Below the pieces are notes generated by a model. It did no database searches. It saw only the letters and a program-made list of their open reading frames with translations, and had not been told where the DNA came from. A stretch of DNA of 64,000 nt from Nitrobacter sp047149785 (GTDB taxonomy: Bacteria > Pseudomonadota > Alphaproteobacteria > Rhizobiales > Xanthobacteraceae): the NCBI RefSeq assembly GCF_047149785.1, contig NZ_BAAGBE010000001.1, forward strand, positions 1,364,001 to 1,428,000, read 5' to 3'. Both the position numbers and the translations under genes were made by a program. Positions 38,046 through 47,512 of the stretch are shown here, one piece after another. How positions within the stretch are numbered: the first letter of the stretch is position 1; each line of letters opens with the position of its first letter.

Positions 38046-39467
38046 ATGATTAAAGACATGCCTCAGCGGCCCGTTTCCAGCGCACGCCGTCCGTCGTCGA
38101 AGCTGATAACGCTGGTCACCGCCTGCGCCCTGGCGAGCGCCTCGCTGCCCGTCCACGCCCAACAGGCCAAGGGACCGCCGGTGCTGCGCGATACCGAGAC
38201 CGAGCAACTGCTGCGCGATTATGCGCGCCCGATCCTGCGCGCGGCGGGCCTGGAGAAGCAGAATATCCAGATGGTCATCATCAACGACAAGTCGTTCAAC
38301 GCCTTCGTCGCCGATGGCCGCCGCATCTTCGTGAACTACGGCGCGATCATGCAATCGACCACGCCGAACCAGTTGATCGGCGTACTCGCGCACGAAACCG
38401 GACATCTCGCCGGCGGACATTTGTCCAAATTTCGCGAGCAGCTCGCCCGAACGCAAACCCAGTTGATCATCGCCATGCTGCTCGGCGCGGGCGCGCTGGC
38501 CGCGGGAGCCGCCGGCGGCGGCGGCAGCAACGGCGCCGCCAGCAATATCGGCGCGGCCGCCATCAGCGCGCCGCAGGAGATCGCCCGCCGGAGCCTGTTG
38601 TCCTACCAGCGCCAGCAGGAGGAGAACGCCGACCGCGCGGGCGTGAAATTCCTGACCGCCACCGGACAATCCGCCAAAGGGATGTACGAAACCTTCAAGC
38701 GCTTCACCAACGAAAGCCTGTTCGCCGCGCACGGCGCCGATCCCTATGTCCAGTCGCATCCGATGCCGGCGGACCGCGTCGCCGCGCTTGCAGAGCTTGC
38801 GAAGACCAGCCCCTATTGGAACAAGAAGGACGACCCGGCGCTGCAAATGCGCCACGACATGGTGCGCGCCAAGATATCGGCGTTCATGGAACCCGAGGAC
38901 ACCGTATACAGGCGCTATCCGATATCCGACACCAGCCTGCCCGCGCGCTATGCGCACGCCATCAGCACGTACCTGCACGGCGATCTTCGCTCCGCGCTCG
39001 ATCAAATCGACGCTCTGATCAAGATTCAACCGCAAAATCCTTATTTTTACGAGGTGCGCGGACAGGCCCTGCTCGAGGGCGGGCGACCCCAGGAGGCGAT
39101 CGCGCCGCTGCAGCGGGCGGTACAGTTGTCCCATAAGGCGCCGCTCATCGAGATGCTGCTCGGGCAGGCGCTCGTCGCCTCGAATAACAAGGCTTACACG
39201 GAAGAAGCCATTGCGATGCTGCGCGCGGCGCTGGCGAAGGAGCCGGAGGCCCCTCTCGGTTATATGCAGCTTGCGATAGCCTACGGCAGCAAAGGCGATT
39301 ATGCGCAGGCCGATCTGGCATCGGCGCAGGCCGCGTCTCTGCGGGGAGATAACAAAACGGCGCGCGAACTCGCGGCACGCGCAAAAACCCGTTTCGCCAT
39401 CGGCACACCCGGATGGATCAAGGCGGACGATATCGTCTCGGCCAAGATGCCCGACAAGAAAGACTAA
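38046..39467 (+). CDS. M48 metalloprotease with TPR, BepA/YfgC-like
   Basis: The 473-residue periplasmic protein has an export signal (about residues 1-39, ALASASLPVHAQ), an M48 protease domain with the zinc motif AHETGHLAGGH and ENADRAG (third ligand), and a C-terminal TPR part (about 300-460). Relatives (BepA, Loip) assemble or degrade outer-membrane beta-barrel proteins. The frame opens far upstream but ATG 38046 (MIKDMPQRP) gives the signal peptide. It is 65 bases upstream of the DsbA-like gene, a likely operon pair. Confidence 0.94.
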   Translation: MIKDMPQRPVSSARRPSSKLITLVTACALASASLPVHAQQAKGPPVLRDTETEQLLRDYARPILRAAGLEKQNIQMVIINDKSFNAFVADGRRIFVNYGAIMQSTTPNQLIGVLAHETGHLAGGHLSKFREQLARTQTQLIIAMLLGAGALAAGAAGGGGSNGAASNIGAAAISAPQEIARRSLLSYQRQQEENADRAGVKFLTATGQSAKGMYETFKRFTNESLFAAHGADPYVQSHPMPADRVAALAELAKTSPYWNKKDDPALQMRHDMVRAKISAFMEPEDTVYRRYPISDTSLPARYAHAISTYLHGDLRSALDQIDALIKIQPQNPYFYEVRGQALLEGGRPQEAIAPLQRAVQLSHKAPLIEMLLGQALVASNNKAYTEEAIAMLRAALAKEPEAPLGYMQLAIAYGSKGDYAQADLASAQAASLRGDNKTARELAARAKTRFAIGTPGWIKADDIVSAKMPDKKD

Positions 39468-39532
39468 AGAGACCGGAGAGCACCCCGGTCGCGCCTCCGA
39501 ACAACGAGACCCCGCTCCAAAGGATTTTGACA

Positions 39533-40300
39533 ATGCCCTCGCATCGTTTTCTCGCCCCTGCTCTTTTTGCTCTCGCACTCGGAATAGCGCCCGTTACCGC
39601 CTCGGCGCAAAGTTTCTCCGATAGCCAGCGCGGCGAGATCGAGCAGATCGTCAAAAGCTATCTGCTCGCCCACCCCGAAATCCTCGAGGAGGTCTCCACC
39701 GAACTGAGCAAGCGCCAGGCGGCGGCCGAGGCGCTCAAGCATGAGGCCACGATTACCGAGAACGCCAACGCCATCTTCAATTCGCCGCATGGCGTCACGC
39801 TCGGCAACAAGAACGGCGACGTCACCTTCGTCGAGTTCTTCGATTACAATTGCGGCTACTGCAAGCATGCGATGAACGACATGCTCACTCTGCTGAAAAC
39901 CGATCCCAAGCTCAAGGTCGTGCTGAAGGAATTTCCGGTGCTCGGGCCCGGCTCGGTGGAAGCCGCGCGGGTGGCGGTCGCCGCGCGGATGCAGGATCCC
40001 ACCGGCAAGAAATACCTCGACTTCCATCAGAAACTCCTCGGCGGACGAGGTCAGGCCGACAAGGCGCGAGCCTTGGCCGTCGCCAAGGAGGTTGGCTTCG
40101 ACATGGACCGGATCGAGAAGGATATGAACAGCCCGGAGGTGCGCGCCACTCTTGAAGAGAATTTCAAACTCGCCGAAGGCATGGGAATGAACGGAACCCC
40201 GAGCTACGTAATCGGCAAGCAAGTCATCGTCGGCGCCGTCGGCCTTGAAAACCTCAAGGAAAAAATCAACACCGCACGCTGCGGAAAGGCATCCTGCTGA
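39533..40300 (+). CDS. DsbA-family thiol oxidoreductase (Com1-like)
   Basis: The 255-residue protein has a signal peptide (MPSHRFLAPALFALALGI..., cut after ASA), an N-terminal helical part (EIEQIVKSYLLAHPEILEEV), and a thioredoxin-fold domain with the active-site CGYC in FFDYNCGYCKHAMND and the cis-Pro in GMNGTPSYVIG. It should catalyse disulphide bond formation or reduction in the periplasm. ATG 39533 has AAAGGA ahead. Shares an operon with the M48 protease; a terminator lies just downstream. Confidence 0.95.
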   Translation: MPSHRFLAPALFALALGIAPVTASAQSFSDSQRGEIEQIVKSYLLAHPEILEEVSTELSKRQAAAEALKHEATITENANAIFNSPHGVTLGNKNGDVTFVEFFDYNCGYCKHAMNDMLTLLKTDPKLKVVLKEFPVLGPGSVEAARVAVAARMQDPTGKKYLDFHQKLLGGRGQADKARALAVAKEVGFDMDRIEKDMNSPEVRATLEENFKLAEGMGMNGTPSYVIGKQVIVGAVGLENLKEKINTARCGKASC

Positions 40301-40320
40301 TCGCCCTGCTGTTGAACGAA

Positions 40321-40348
40321 AGGCCCCGCTCGCAGCGGGGCTTTTTTC
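40321..40348 (+). terminator. Rho-independent terminator after DsbA-like gene
   Basis: Stem GCCCCGCT/AGCGGGGC with loop CGC followed by six T's, 21 bases after the stop codon. Confidence 0.9.
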
Positions 40349-40499
40349 GTTGGACTCCTTTGTTGGACTGCCATCGGTTCGCGTAACAACCATTAATCCC
40401 GCGTTCAGAAAACAAACTCCGGGGAACCCGGGTTGCATCGGAACATAGCTCCTCACCGGCCCGTTGTCAGGCGGGCACGGCAACAGGTGAGGAGACATC

Positions 40500-41288
40500 A
40501 TGACCAAACACTTTCTTTTATCGACGGCGATTGCGGCGCTGATCGCCGGAACGGGTTTCGCCCATGCACAAGGAACTGGCATGGGGCGAGAGGGCGGCGG
40601 CAGCGGCGGATCGACCATGCAGCAAGGCTCGCCCTCGACGGAGCAAGGCCGCGGCTCCGCGACCGACAGCGGCATGTCGAATGAGGGTACGGGCCGCGGA
40701 AGCGCGTCCAGGCATCACGCGCAGGATGCCAGTCACGGCAAGAAGAACGAAAGATCCGCCGAAGACTACGGAAAAAGCGGCGCGGGCAACGACCACTCCA
40801 AGGGCATGCGCTCGGAACGCAACGAGTCGGGCAAATCCGAAAAGAACATGCGGGCCGAGGATCGCAACGGAAAGACCGAGGAGCGGAACCAGCGAACCGA
40901 AGAGCACAATGGAAGGACCATGGATCACAACCGGAACGCTGAAGAGCGCAACGGAATGAAGTCCGATTCCTCAAAGAGCGCGGTCGACACCAACAGGTCA
41001 CCGAGGACGACCACAGGCCAGGCCGGCGCCGGCGCCAAGCTTTCGACGGAACAGCGCACCAGGATCACGACCGTGATCAGGGACCAGCATGTGCAACCGA
41101 CGACGAACGTCAATTTCTCGATCGCCGTCGGCACGCGGGTGCCGCGCACGGTGAGATTCCATCCGTTGCCGACCGAGATCGTTGACATCTACCCGAGCTG
41201 GCGCGGCTATGAATTCTTCCTGGTTCGTGACGAGATTGTTGTCGTCGATCCGCGGACCCTGGAGATCGTCGCGGTTCTGGAAGCCTGA
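40500..41288 (+). CDS. DUF1236 protein with long polar low-complexity region
   Basis: The 262-residue product has a signal peptide (cut after AHA, about residue 23), a long low-complexity region (about residues 25-170) rich in Gly/Ser and then in Arg/Asn/Glu repeats (RAEDRNGKTEERNQRTEE), and a C-terminal DUF1236 domain (about 185-262) ending YEFFLVRDEIVVVDPRTLEI. The domain is common in Bradyrhizobiaceae, in the periplasm, of unknown function. It is inserted between the DsbA-like gene and aroQ. The spacer region is probably disordered. Confidence 0.85.
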   Translation: MTKHFLLSTAIAALIAGTGFAHAQGTGMGREGGGSGGSTMQQGSPSTEQGRGSATDSGMSNEGTGRGSASRHHAQDASHGKKNERSAEDYGKSGAGNDHSKGMRSERNESGKSEKNMRAEDRNGKTEERNQRTEEHNGRTMDHNRNAEERNGMKSDSSKSAVDTNRSPRTTTGQAGAGAKLSTEQRTRITTVIRDQHVQPTTNVNFSIAVGTRVPRTVRFHPLPTEIVDIYPSWRGYEFFLVRDEIVVVDPRTLEIVAVLEA

Positions 41289-41550
41289 TCCCGACTTTTA
41301 ACGGCAGACCGCGGGGTCGATTGCGGCCCCGCGGGTGCGGCCCGCCCGGCTCGTTATCGCTTGAACGGGTTTGTCTCCCGGCCTTGGTTAACGAACAATT
41401 TCCGTATGTTCAGCATAGCTTTTCGTGAAGAAAATGAGATCCCTTGAAGCCGAATGCCGGAGCGTTCGGGCTTCCCCTTGGCTCGCTTGTTACATATAAC
41501 GGCCCGAAATGCCGGCGCTTCGCGCCGAGTGCCTGTTTTCGGGATCTCAG

Positions 41551-42021
41551 ATGGCCAGGACAATTTACGTGCTCAACGGCCCGAACCTCAACATGCTCGG
41601 GACCCGGGAGCCGGAAATCTATGGTCGCGCCACCCTTGCGGACGTCGAAAAGCTCTGCGCCGACACGGCTGCGGGCTTCGGACTGATCGCGGATTGCCGC
41701 CAGTCCAATCGCGAGGGCGAGCTGATCGACTTCATCCACGACGCCCATGCGAAGCGGGCGGCCGGCATCGTCATCAACGCCGGCGGCTACTCGCACACCT
41801 CGGTCGCGCTTCACGATGCGCTGATCGCCGCGGATATCCCCGCCGTCGAGGTTCACATCAGCAACATCCATGCGCGCGAGACCTTCCGTCACCATTCCTT
41901 CACGGCAAGCGCCGCCTTTGCGAGCCTTTGCGGCTTCGGAATCGACGGCTACCGGCTCGCAATCGACGGCCTTGCCGCCAGGATCGGCGCGGTGAAGTCC
42001 GGCGAAAAAGTCAAATCCTGA
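41551..42021 (+). CDS. aroQ: Type II 3-dehydroquinate dehydratase
   Basis: AroQ makes 3-dehydroshikimate in the shikimate pathway. The 156-residue protein starts MARTIYVLNGPNLNMLG and has the catalytic tyrosine in REPEIYG (Y24), QSNREGELID, VINAGGYSHTSVAL and VEVHISNIHARETFRHHS. Upstream codons in frame were rejected because the family starts here. It is 42 bases ahead of accB and probably in the same operon. Confidence 0.97.
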   Translation: MARTIYVLNGPNLNMLGTREPEIYGRATLADVEKLCADTAAGFGLIADCRQSNREGELIDFIHDAHAKRAAGIVINAGGYSHTSVALHDALIAADIPAVEVHISNIHARETFRHHSFTASAAFASLCGFGIDGYRLAIDGLAARIGAVKSGEKVKS

Positions 42022-42063
42022 CGTAGCAGCGTCATCCCACAGAGAAAGTTTCGGATCGAGAAC

Positions 42064-42552
42064 ATGGCCCCGCAGCCTGGAGACGCAGCAAAGACCAGAA
42101 CCGGTGACGAACGACGCGAGGAAAGCGAGGTGATCCGCGAACTCGCCGCACTGCTGGATGAGACCAAGCTCACCGAAATCGAGATCGAACGCGACGGACT
42201 CCGGGTACGGGTCGCCCGCAATGTCAGCGTGGGCGCTGCGATGACCGCCGTCTACCAGACCCCTGTTCAGGCACCAGCGGCTACGCCGGCGTCCGGCGTC
42301 GCCGATGTCAGCAAGCATCCGGGCATGGTCCCCTCGCCCATGGTCGGCACGGCGTACTGGGCGTCGGAGCCCGGCGCCAAACCCTTCATCGAGGTCGGCT
42401 CCAAGGTCACCGCGGGCCAGACGCTGCTGATCATCGAGGCCATGAAGACCATGAACCAGATTCCGTCGCCACGGGACGGCACGGTCACGCAGGTTCTCGT
42501 CGAGGATGGCCAGCCCGTCGAGTTCGGCGAGCCGCTGGTCATTATCGAATGA
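42064..42552 (+). CDS. accB: Acetyl-CoA carboxylase biotin carboxyl carrier protein
   Basis: The 162-residue protein has an N-terminal helical part (VIRELAALLDETKLTEIEIE), a variable Pro/Ala linker and the biotinyl domain with the PSPMVGTAYWASEPGAKPF segment and EAMKTMNQ (biotinylated lysine K128). It carries CO2 from AccC to AccAD for malonyl-CoA synthesis. Standard order aroQ-accB-accC of Rhizobiales. Confidence 0.97.
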   Translation: MAPQPGDAAKTRTGDERREESEVIRELAALLDETKLTEIEIERDGLRVRVARNVSVGAAMTAVYQTPVQAPAATPASGVADVSKHPGMVPSPMVGTAYWASEPGAKPFIEVGSKVTAGQTLLIIEAMKTMNQIPSPRDGTVTQVLVEDGQPVEFGEPLVIIE

Positions 42553-42714
42553 TGTCCGCCGTGCGCCCAGATCGATTCGCGTGCCCCGGGCGCAACGCGG
42601 CACGACGTGATGCGCCGCGGACCCGGAACCGCCACAGTTTGCGACGATCCCGGCCTGGCGTTGCCCCGCTCCGCTCCGCTGCGCGCTGCACCGCATCCGG
42701 GACACGGGTCAGAG

Positions 42715-44070
42715 ATGTTCGATAAAATCCTGATAGCCAACCGGGGCGAGATCGCCCTGCGTATCCTGCGCGCCTGCAAGGAACTCGGTATCGCGACCGT
42801 CGCGGTGCATTCCACCGCCGACGCCGACGCCATGCATGTGCGGCTCGCGGACGAGAGCGTCTGCATCGGTCCGCCGCCGACCAAGGACAGCTATCTCAAC
42901 GTTCCGGCGCTGCTGGCGGCTTGCGAGATCACGGGCGCCGATGCCGTGCACCCCGGCTACGGCTTTCTATCGGAGAACGCCCGTTTCGCCGAAATCCTCG
43001 CCGACCACCGCGTGCATTTCATCGGCCCCAAGGCCGAACACATCCGCCTGATGGGCGACAAGATCGAAGCCAAGAAAACGGCGAAGCGGCTCGGCATTCC
43101 GGTGGTCCCGGGCTCCGACGGCGGCATCGGCCCGGACGACGACGCCATGGCGATCGCCAGGACGATCGGTTTTCCCGTGCTGGTGAAGGCGGCCGCCGGC
43201 GGCGGCGGGCGCGGCATGAAAATCGCCAGGACCCCCGACGATCTCGCCATGGCGATCTCGACCGCCGGCAACGAGGCAAGGGCGGCATTCGGCGATGCGT
43301 CCGTCTATCTGGAGAAATACTTACAAAAGCCGCGCCACATCGAGATCCAGGTGCTCGGCGACGGGCGCGGCGGCGCCATCCATCTCGGAGAACGCGACTG
43401 CTCGTTGCAGCGGCGTCACCAGAAGGTCTGGGAGGAAGGCCCCTCGCCCATCCTGACGGCGGCCGCTCGCAACAAGATCGGCGAAACGGTCGCCAAGGCG
43501 ATGCGCGAGATCAAGTATCTCGGCGTCGGCACGGTCGAATTCCTCTACGAGGACGGCAAATTCTATTTCATCGAAATGAACACCCGCATCCAGGTCGAGC
43601 ATCCGGTCACCGAGATGATCACCGACATCGACCTGGTGCTGGAGCAGATCCGCATCGCCGCAGGCGGCGACCTTCCCGCAACCCAGAAGGAAGTCGTCGT
43701 GAGCGGCCATGCGATCGAATGCCGGATCAATGCCGAGAATCCCGTCACCTTCCGTCCCTCGCCGGGCAGGATCGTGCGGTTTCATCCGCCCGGCGGGCTC
43801 GGCGTCCGGATCGATTCCGCCGTTTATCAGGGTTACGTCATCCCGCCCTACTACGACTCCCTGGTGGGCAAGCTGATCGTCCACGGCAAGACCCGCGCTG
43901 AATGCCTGATGAGGCTTCGGCGGGCGCTCGACGAGATGGTGGTGGACGGCATCGAGACCACGCTGCCGCTGTTCCGGGCGCTGGTCCGCGAGGCCGGAAT
44001 TATCGACGGCGACTACCACATCCATTGGCTGGAGCAGTACCTCGCCAGCGGCGATCTGACCGGAGCTTGA
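42715..44070 (+). CDS. accC: Acetyl-CoA carboxylase, biotin carboxylase subunit
   Basis: The 451-residue enzyme carboxylates biotin on AccB with ATP and bicarbonate. It starts MFDKILIANRGEIALRI and has the ATP-grasp KAAAGGGGRGMK and HIEIQVLGDGRGG motifs and EMNTRIQVEHPVTE. Length is right for a stand-alone AccC. The frame is open upstream to 42607, but ATG 42715 gives the family start. The 162-base gap to accB is larger than usual. Confidence 0.97.
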   Translation: MFDKILIANRGEIALRILRACKELGIATVAVHSTADADAMHVRLADESVCIGPPPTKDSYLNVPALLAACEITGADAVHPGYGFLSENARFAEILADHRVHFIGPKAEHIRLMGDKIEAKKTAKRLGIPVVPGSDGGIGPDDDAMAIARTIGFPVLVKAAAGGGGRGMKIARTPDDLAMAISTAGNEARAAFGDASVYLEKYLQKPRHIEIQVLGDGRGGAIHLGERDCSLQRRHQKVWEEGPSPILTAAARNKIGETVAKAMREIKYLGVGTVEFLYEDGKFYFIEMNTRIQVEHPVTEMITDIDLVLEQIRIAAGGDLPATQKEVVVSGHAIECRINAENPVTFRPSPGRIVRFHPPGGLGVRIDSAVYQGYVIPPYYDSLVGKLIVHGKTRAECLMRLRRALDEMVVDGIETTLPLFRALVREAGIIDGDYHIHWLEQYLASGDLTGA

Positions 44071-44205
44071 ATGGCCCTTCGCTCCCCGAAGCGACAATCA
44101 GCGACGGTTCGGGAACCAAACGCCGACTAAAGCGTTAGATATCACGGTCAGGCACGGAAACCGTGCGGGGAGCAATCAGGGCCGTGCCAATCCAAACATG
44201 ATCCG

Positions 44206-45744
44206 ATGGCGTTGACCTCCGTAAAATCGTCGCGCCATGCGCTCGGCCAGATCATCCTGCTGGCCGCAGGCCTTGCGGTCCTGACGCTGATCAGCGCGCT
44301 TTCCGTCTACCTCGTCAACAAGGCGCGTGAAGACGCGAGCTGGACCTTGCACAGCATGGAGGTCGAGAATGAAATCTCGCTCGCCCAGTTGCAGATGCGT
44401 CGCGCCGAAAGCGCGCAGCGCGGTTTCCTGCTGACGCAGCGTCCCGAATTCCGGAGCGCGTTCGAGGAAGCCGCGAGCCAGATTCCGCCCAGTTTCGAAC
44501 GGCTGAAGGCGCTGACGATCGACAACCCCTACCAACAACGGCGGCTCGAGCAGATGATCCCGCAGACCGACGCGCGGATCGCGCAGTTGCGGCATGGCAT
44601 CGCACTCGTTCAGGCGAACCGGCTTAGCGAAGCGACCGAAACCGCCCGGCAGGAAGCCGGCCGCGACGCCATGGGTCAGATCCGCGACCTCGCCAGTGAA
44701 ATGCGGGCCGAGGAAGACCGCCTGTTTGCCGCGCGAACGGCATCCGCCGACGCCAGCCAGTCGCTCTCGGCCCTCATCACCAGCATCGGCTCGGGACTGA
44801 TCGTGGTGTTTGCGGGACTGTCGATCTTCCTGGTGCGGCGATCGAGCCGGGCGCGCGACGAAGCCGAAGCCCAGTTGCGCGACAACAATCTCAACCTCGA
44901 ATCCACCGTGGAAGAACGCACCAGCGATCTCCGCGAAGCCAACGACGAAATCCAGCGTTTCGCCTACATCGTCAGCCACGACCTGCGGTCGCCGCTGGTC
45001 AACATCATGGGCTTCACCAGCGAACTCGAAGAATTGCGCGGCGACATCTTCAGGCGCATCGCGACCCTGAGCCGGCCGGATGACATTCCGCCTCCGGCCA
45101 CGGAGGACCCGGCCGCGGTCGCCGAACCTGTTCTCGACGAAGCGGACGAACAATTGTCGCAGGACTTCACCGAAGCGCTGGGCTTCATCAAGTCGTCGAT
45201 CGCCAAGATGGATCGGCTGATCAGCGCGATTCTCAACCTCACCCGCGAGGGCCGTCGCGAATTCTATCCGGCCGCGATCGCCATGCGCGACATGATGGAA
45301 AACATCGCCTCGACCATGGCTCATCAAGCCGCCGAGGCCGGCGCTGAAATCCGGATCGAGCCGCTGCCGGATATCGTCAGCGACCGCCTTGCGATCGAGC
45401 AGATTTTCTCCAATCTGATCGATAATGCGTTGAAGTATCTCAAACCCGGGGTTCCCGGCGCCATCGCCATTCGCGGCCGGCGAAAGCTCGGCTTTGCGAT
45501 CTTCGAGGTTACGGATAATGGCCGGGGCATCGATCCCAAGGATTATCAGCGCATCTTCGACCTGTTCCGCCGGGCGGGCCCGCAGGATCGGCCGGGTCAG
45601 GGTATCGGACTCGCGCACGCCCGCACGCTGGTCCGGCGGCTCGGAGGGACCATGTCGGTCTCTTCAGAAATCAACCAGGGAAGCACATTTACTGTTACTC
45701 TTCCCACCTCGTGGACAGACACCAACCGGGACAAGCCATCATGA
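44206..45744 (+). CDS. CHASE3-type sensor histidine kinase
   Basis: The 512-residue protein has an N-terminal membrane helix (about residues 15-37), a CHASE3 periplasmic domain (MRRAESAQRGFLLTQRPEF), a second helix (about 190-210), a short coiled-coil (NLESTVEERTSDLREANDE), HisKA with the phosphoacceptor histidine in FAYIVSHDLRSPLVN, and HATPase with NLIDNALKYLKPG and GIGLAHARTLVRRLGG. An unusual acidic insertion follows the HisKA first helix. It overlaps the next gene by the ATGA quartet (45741-45744), so translation is coupled. Confidence 0.93.
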   Translation: MALTSVKSSRHALGQIILLAAGLAVLTLISALSVYLVNKAREDASWTLHSMEVENEISLAQLQMRRAESAQRGFLLTQRPEFRSAFEEAASQIPPSFERLKALTIDNPYQQRRLEQMIPQTDARIAQLRHGIALVQANRLSEATETARQEAGRDAMGQIRDLASEMRAEEDRLFAARTASADASQSLSALITSIGSGLIVVFAGLSIFLVRRSSRARDEAEAQLRDNNLNLESTVEERTSDLREANDEIQRFAYIVSHDLRSPLVNIMGFTSELEELRGDIFRRIATLSRPDDIPPPATEDPAAVAEPVLDEADEQLSQDFTEALGFIKSSIAKMDRLISAILNLTREGRREFYPAAIAMRDMMENIASTMAHQAAEAGAEIRIEPLPDIVSDRLAIEQIFSNLIDNALKYLKPGVPGAIAIRGRRKLGFAIFEVTDNGRGIDPKDYQRIFDLFRRAGPQDRPGQGIGLAHARTLVRRLGGTMSVSSEINQGSTFTVTLPTSWTDTNRDKPS

Positions 45745-46181
45745 GCAAGCCAGTCACCATCATCATGATCGAGGACGATGAAGGTCACGCCCGGCTGATT
45801 GAGCGCAACATACGGCGTTCGGGTGTCAACAATGAGATCAAGCCGTTCAGCAACGGTACAGACGCCCTCGATTACCTGTTCGGCGCGGACGGCAAAGGCC
45901 CGCCGCACAAGGGAGAGACGTTGCTCATTCTGCTTGATCTTAATCTGCCCGACATGACGGGGATCGATATCCTGCGGCAGGTGAAGGAAAACAAGCACCT
46001 GAAATGCGCACCGGTGGTCGTGCTGACCACGACAGACGATTCCCAGGAGATCAAGCGGTGCTACGAACTCGGATGCAACGTCTACATCACGAAGCCGGTG
46101 AACTACGAGAGCTTCGCCAACGCGATCCGGCAACTCGGTTTGTTCTTCTCCATCATCCAGGTTCCCCAGGCCGCCTCATGA
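45741..46181 (+). CDS. Single-domain response regulator
   Basis: A 146-residue receiver domain without output: IIMIEDDEGHARLIERNIRR (acidic pair), LLILLDLNLPDMTGI (phosphoacceptor Asp), VVVLTTTDDSQ and YITKPVNYE (conserved Lys). It resembles Rcp1-type regulators that shuttle phosphate. It overlaps the kinase upstream and the receiver-kinase downstream by four bases each, so the three proteins are made from one message and probably form one relay. Confidence 0.95.
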   Translation: MSKPVTIIMIEDDEGHARLIERNIRRSGVNNEIKPFSNGTDALDYLFGADGKGPPHKGETLLILLDLNLPDMTGIDILRQVKENKHLKCAPVVVLTTTDDSQEIKRCYELGCNVYITKPVNYESFANAIRQLGLFFSIIQVPQAAS

Positions 46182-47266
46182 TCGCCAAGCCGACCCTTCT
46201 CTACGTGGATGACGACAAGGCGCTGGCCCGGCTGGTTCAGCGCGGTCTGACGCGCAACGGATTTTGCGTGGAGCACGCTCCAGACGGCGAAACCGGACTC
46301 GCGCGCATCGCGCAGGGCGGCATAGATGTGATCGCGCTCGATCAGTACATGGCCGGCCTCGACGGTCTGGAGACGCTGGAGCGGATTCAGGCCATTCCCG
46401 GCGCTCCGCCGGTGGTGTTCGTCACCGCGTCGCAGGATTCCAAGATTGCCGTGACCGCGCTCAAAGCCGGCGCCGCCGACTATCTCGTCAAGGACGCGCT
46501 CGGCGAGTTCGTTCCCCTGTTGCAGGTCGCGGCAGAGGTCGCGATACGGCAGGCGCACATCCAGAAGGCGCGCGACGAGGCCGAGGCCGAAGTGCGCGCC
46601 TCGCGCGACCGCTATGCGGCGCTGGCTGCCGAGCGCGAGGTGCTGCTGCGCGAGGTCAATCATCGCATCGGCAACAGCTTGCAGATCATAGCATCGCTGC
46701 TGCATTTGCAGGCCAATTCCAACTCCGACGAAAACATCAAGGCTGCGCTCACCAGCGCCATGGGACGCGTGGCGGCCGTGGCGCAGGTGCATCGACGCCT
46801 CTACACCTCGCATGACGTGAAAAGCGTGCTGCTGAACCAGTATCTTGAAGCCCTGCTCGAGGATCTCCGGCGTTCCGCCGAGGGCAACCGAATGTCGCGC
46901 CTCGACCTGAAGGCCGAACCTGTCGAGATCGATCCGGATCGCGCCGTCGCGATTGGAATCATCGTCAACGAACTGGTGATGAACGCAGTCAAATACGCCT
47001 ACCCTGACGGCCCCGGTCCGATCCACGTCGAACTCGCGGTCAACGGCGGCGACATCGAGCTGTCGATCGCCGACGACGGCGTCGGCCTCCATGCAAAAAC
47101 CGATCCGCGTTCGACGGGAATGGGCCAGCGGATCGTTTCGGCAATGGCCCTGAAACTCGACGCTCACACCGAGCGCGATCCCGCCCATGCCGGAACGCGC
47201 ATCGTGCTGCGGTTCCCCCGCGAAATTCCACCGGCCGAGAAATCCAGGCCGGCGACGGCGGCCTGA
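46178..47266 (+). CDS. Receiver-HWE/HisKA_2 hybrid histidine kinase
   Basis: The 362-residue protein has an N-terminal receiver (LLYVDDDKALARLVQRGLT, VIALDQYMAGLDG with the phosphoacceptor Asp, VTASQDSK, YLVKDALGE), a coiled linker (VAIRQAHIQKARDEAEAEVR), and a HisKA_2-type kinase with the histidine in LLREVNHRIGNSLQI and ATPase NELVMNAVKYAYP, DDGVGL. Such receiver-kinases are common final elements in alphaproteobacterial general-stress and light relays. The output is not apparent here. Confidence 0.93.
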   Translation: MIAKPTLLYVDDDKALARLVQRGLTRNGFCVEHAPDGETGLARIAQGGIDVIALDQYMAGLDGLETLERIQAIPGAPPVVFVTASQDSKIAVTALKAGAADYLVKDALGEFVPLLQVAAEVAIRQAHIQKARDEAEAEVRASRDRYAALAAEREVLLREVNHRIGNSLQIIASLLHLQANSNSDENIKAALTSAMGRVAAVAQVHRRLYTSHDVKSVLLNQYLEALLEDLRRSAEGNRMSRLDLKAEPVEIDPDRAVAIGIIVNELVMNAVKYAYPDGPGPIHVELAVNGGDIELSIADDGVGLHAKTDPRSTGMGQRIVSAMALKLDAHTERDPAHAGTRIVLRFPREIPPAEKSRPATAA

Positions 47267-47390
47267 GCAAATCCGTGGCAAACGCGCCTCTCGCCGGTCC
47301 CCCTCACCTCTCCCCGCAGGAGAGAGACAAGCGGAACGCGCGGCAAGGCTATGGTTCAATCCGAAATAATTACCGACCCGACAACGCTTT

Positions 47391-47492
47391 AGAGCGTTTT
47401 CAAGCGAAGTGGATACCGGTTCGCGTGAAGAAAACGCGTCAAAACAAAAAGCTGGAGCCTGGCTTTGATTCCATCAAAGCCGGAATAGCTCT
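47391..47492 (+). repeat. Dispersed repeat, family A (forward copy)
   Basis: AGAGCGTTTTCAAGCGAAGT, ACCGGTTCGCGTGAAGAAAA, CGCGTCAAAACAAAAAG and the hairpin GGCTTTGATTCCATCAAAGCC. It fills the gap between the phosphorelay and aat, ending 20 bases before the aat start. Confidence 0.87.
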
Positions 47493-47512
47493 AACTCTGC
47501 TATAAGACCACG

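Noticed and set aside
41410..42705. A 431-codon minus frame across aroQ and accB
   Set aside because: Spans two well-supported opposite-strand genes and has no recognisable domains.
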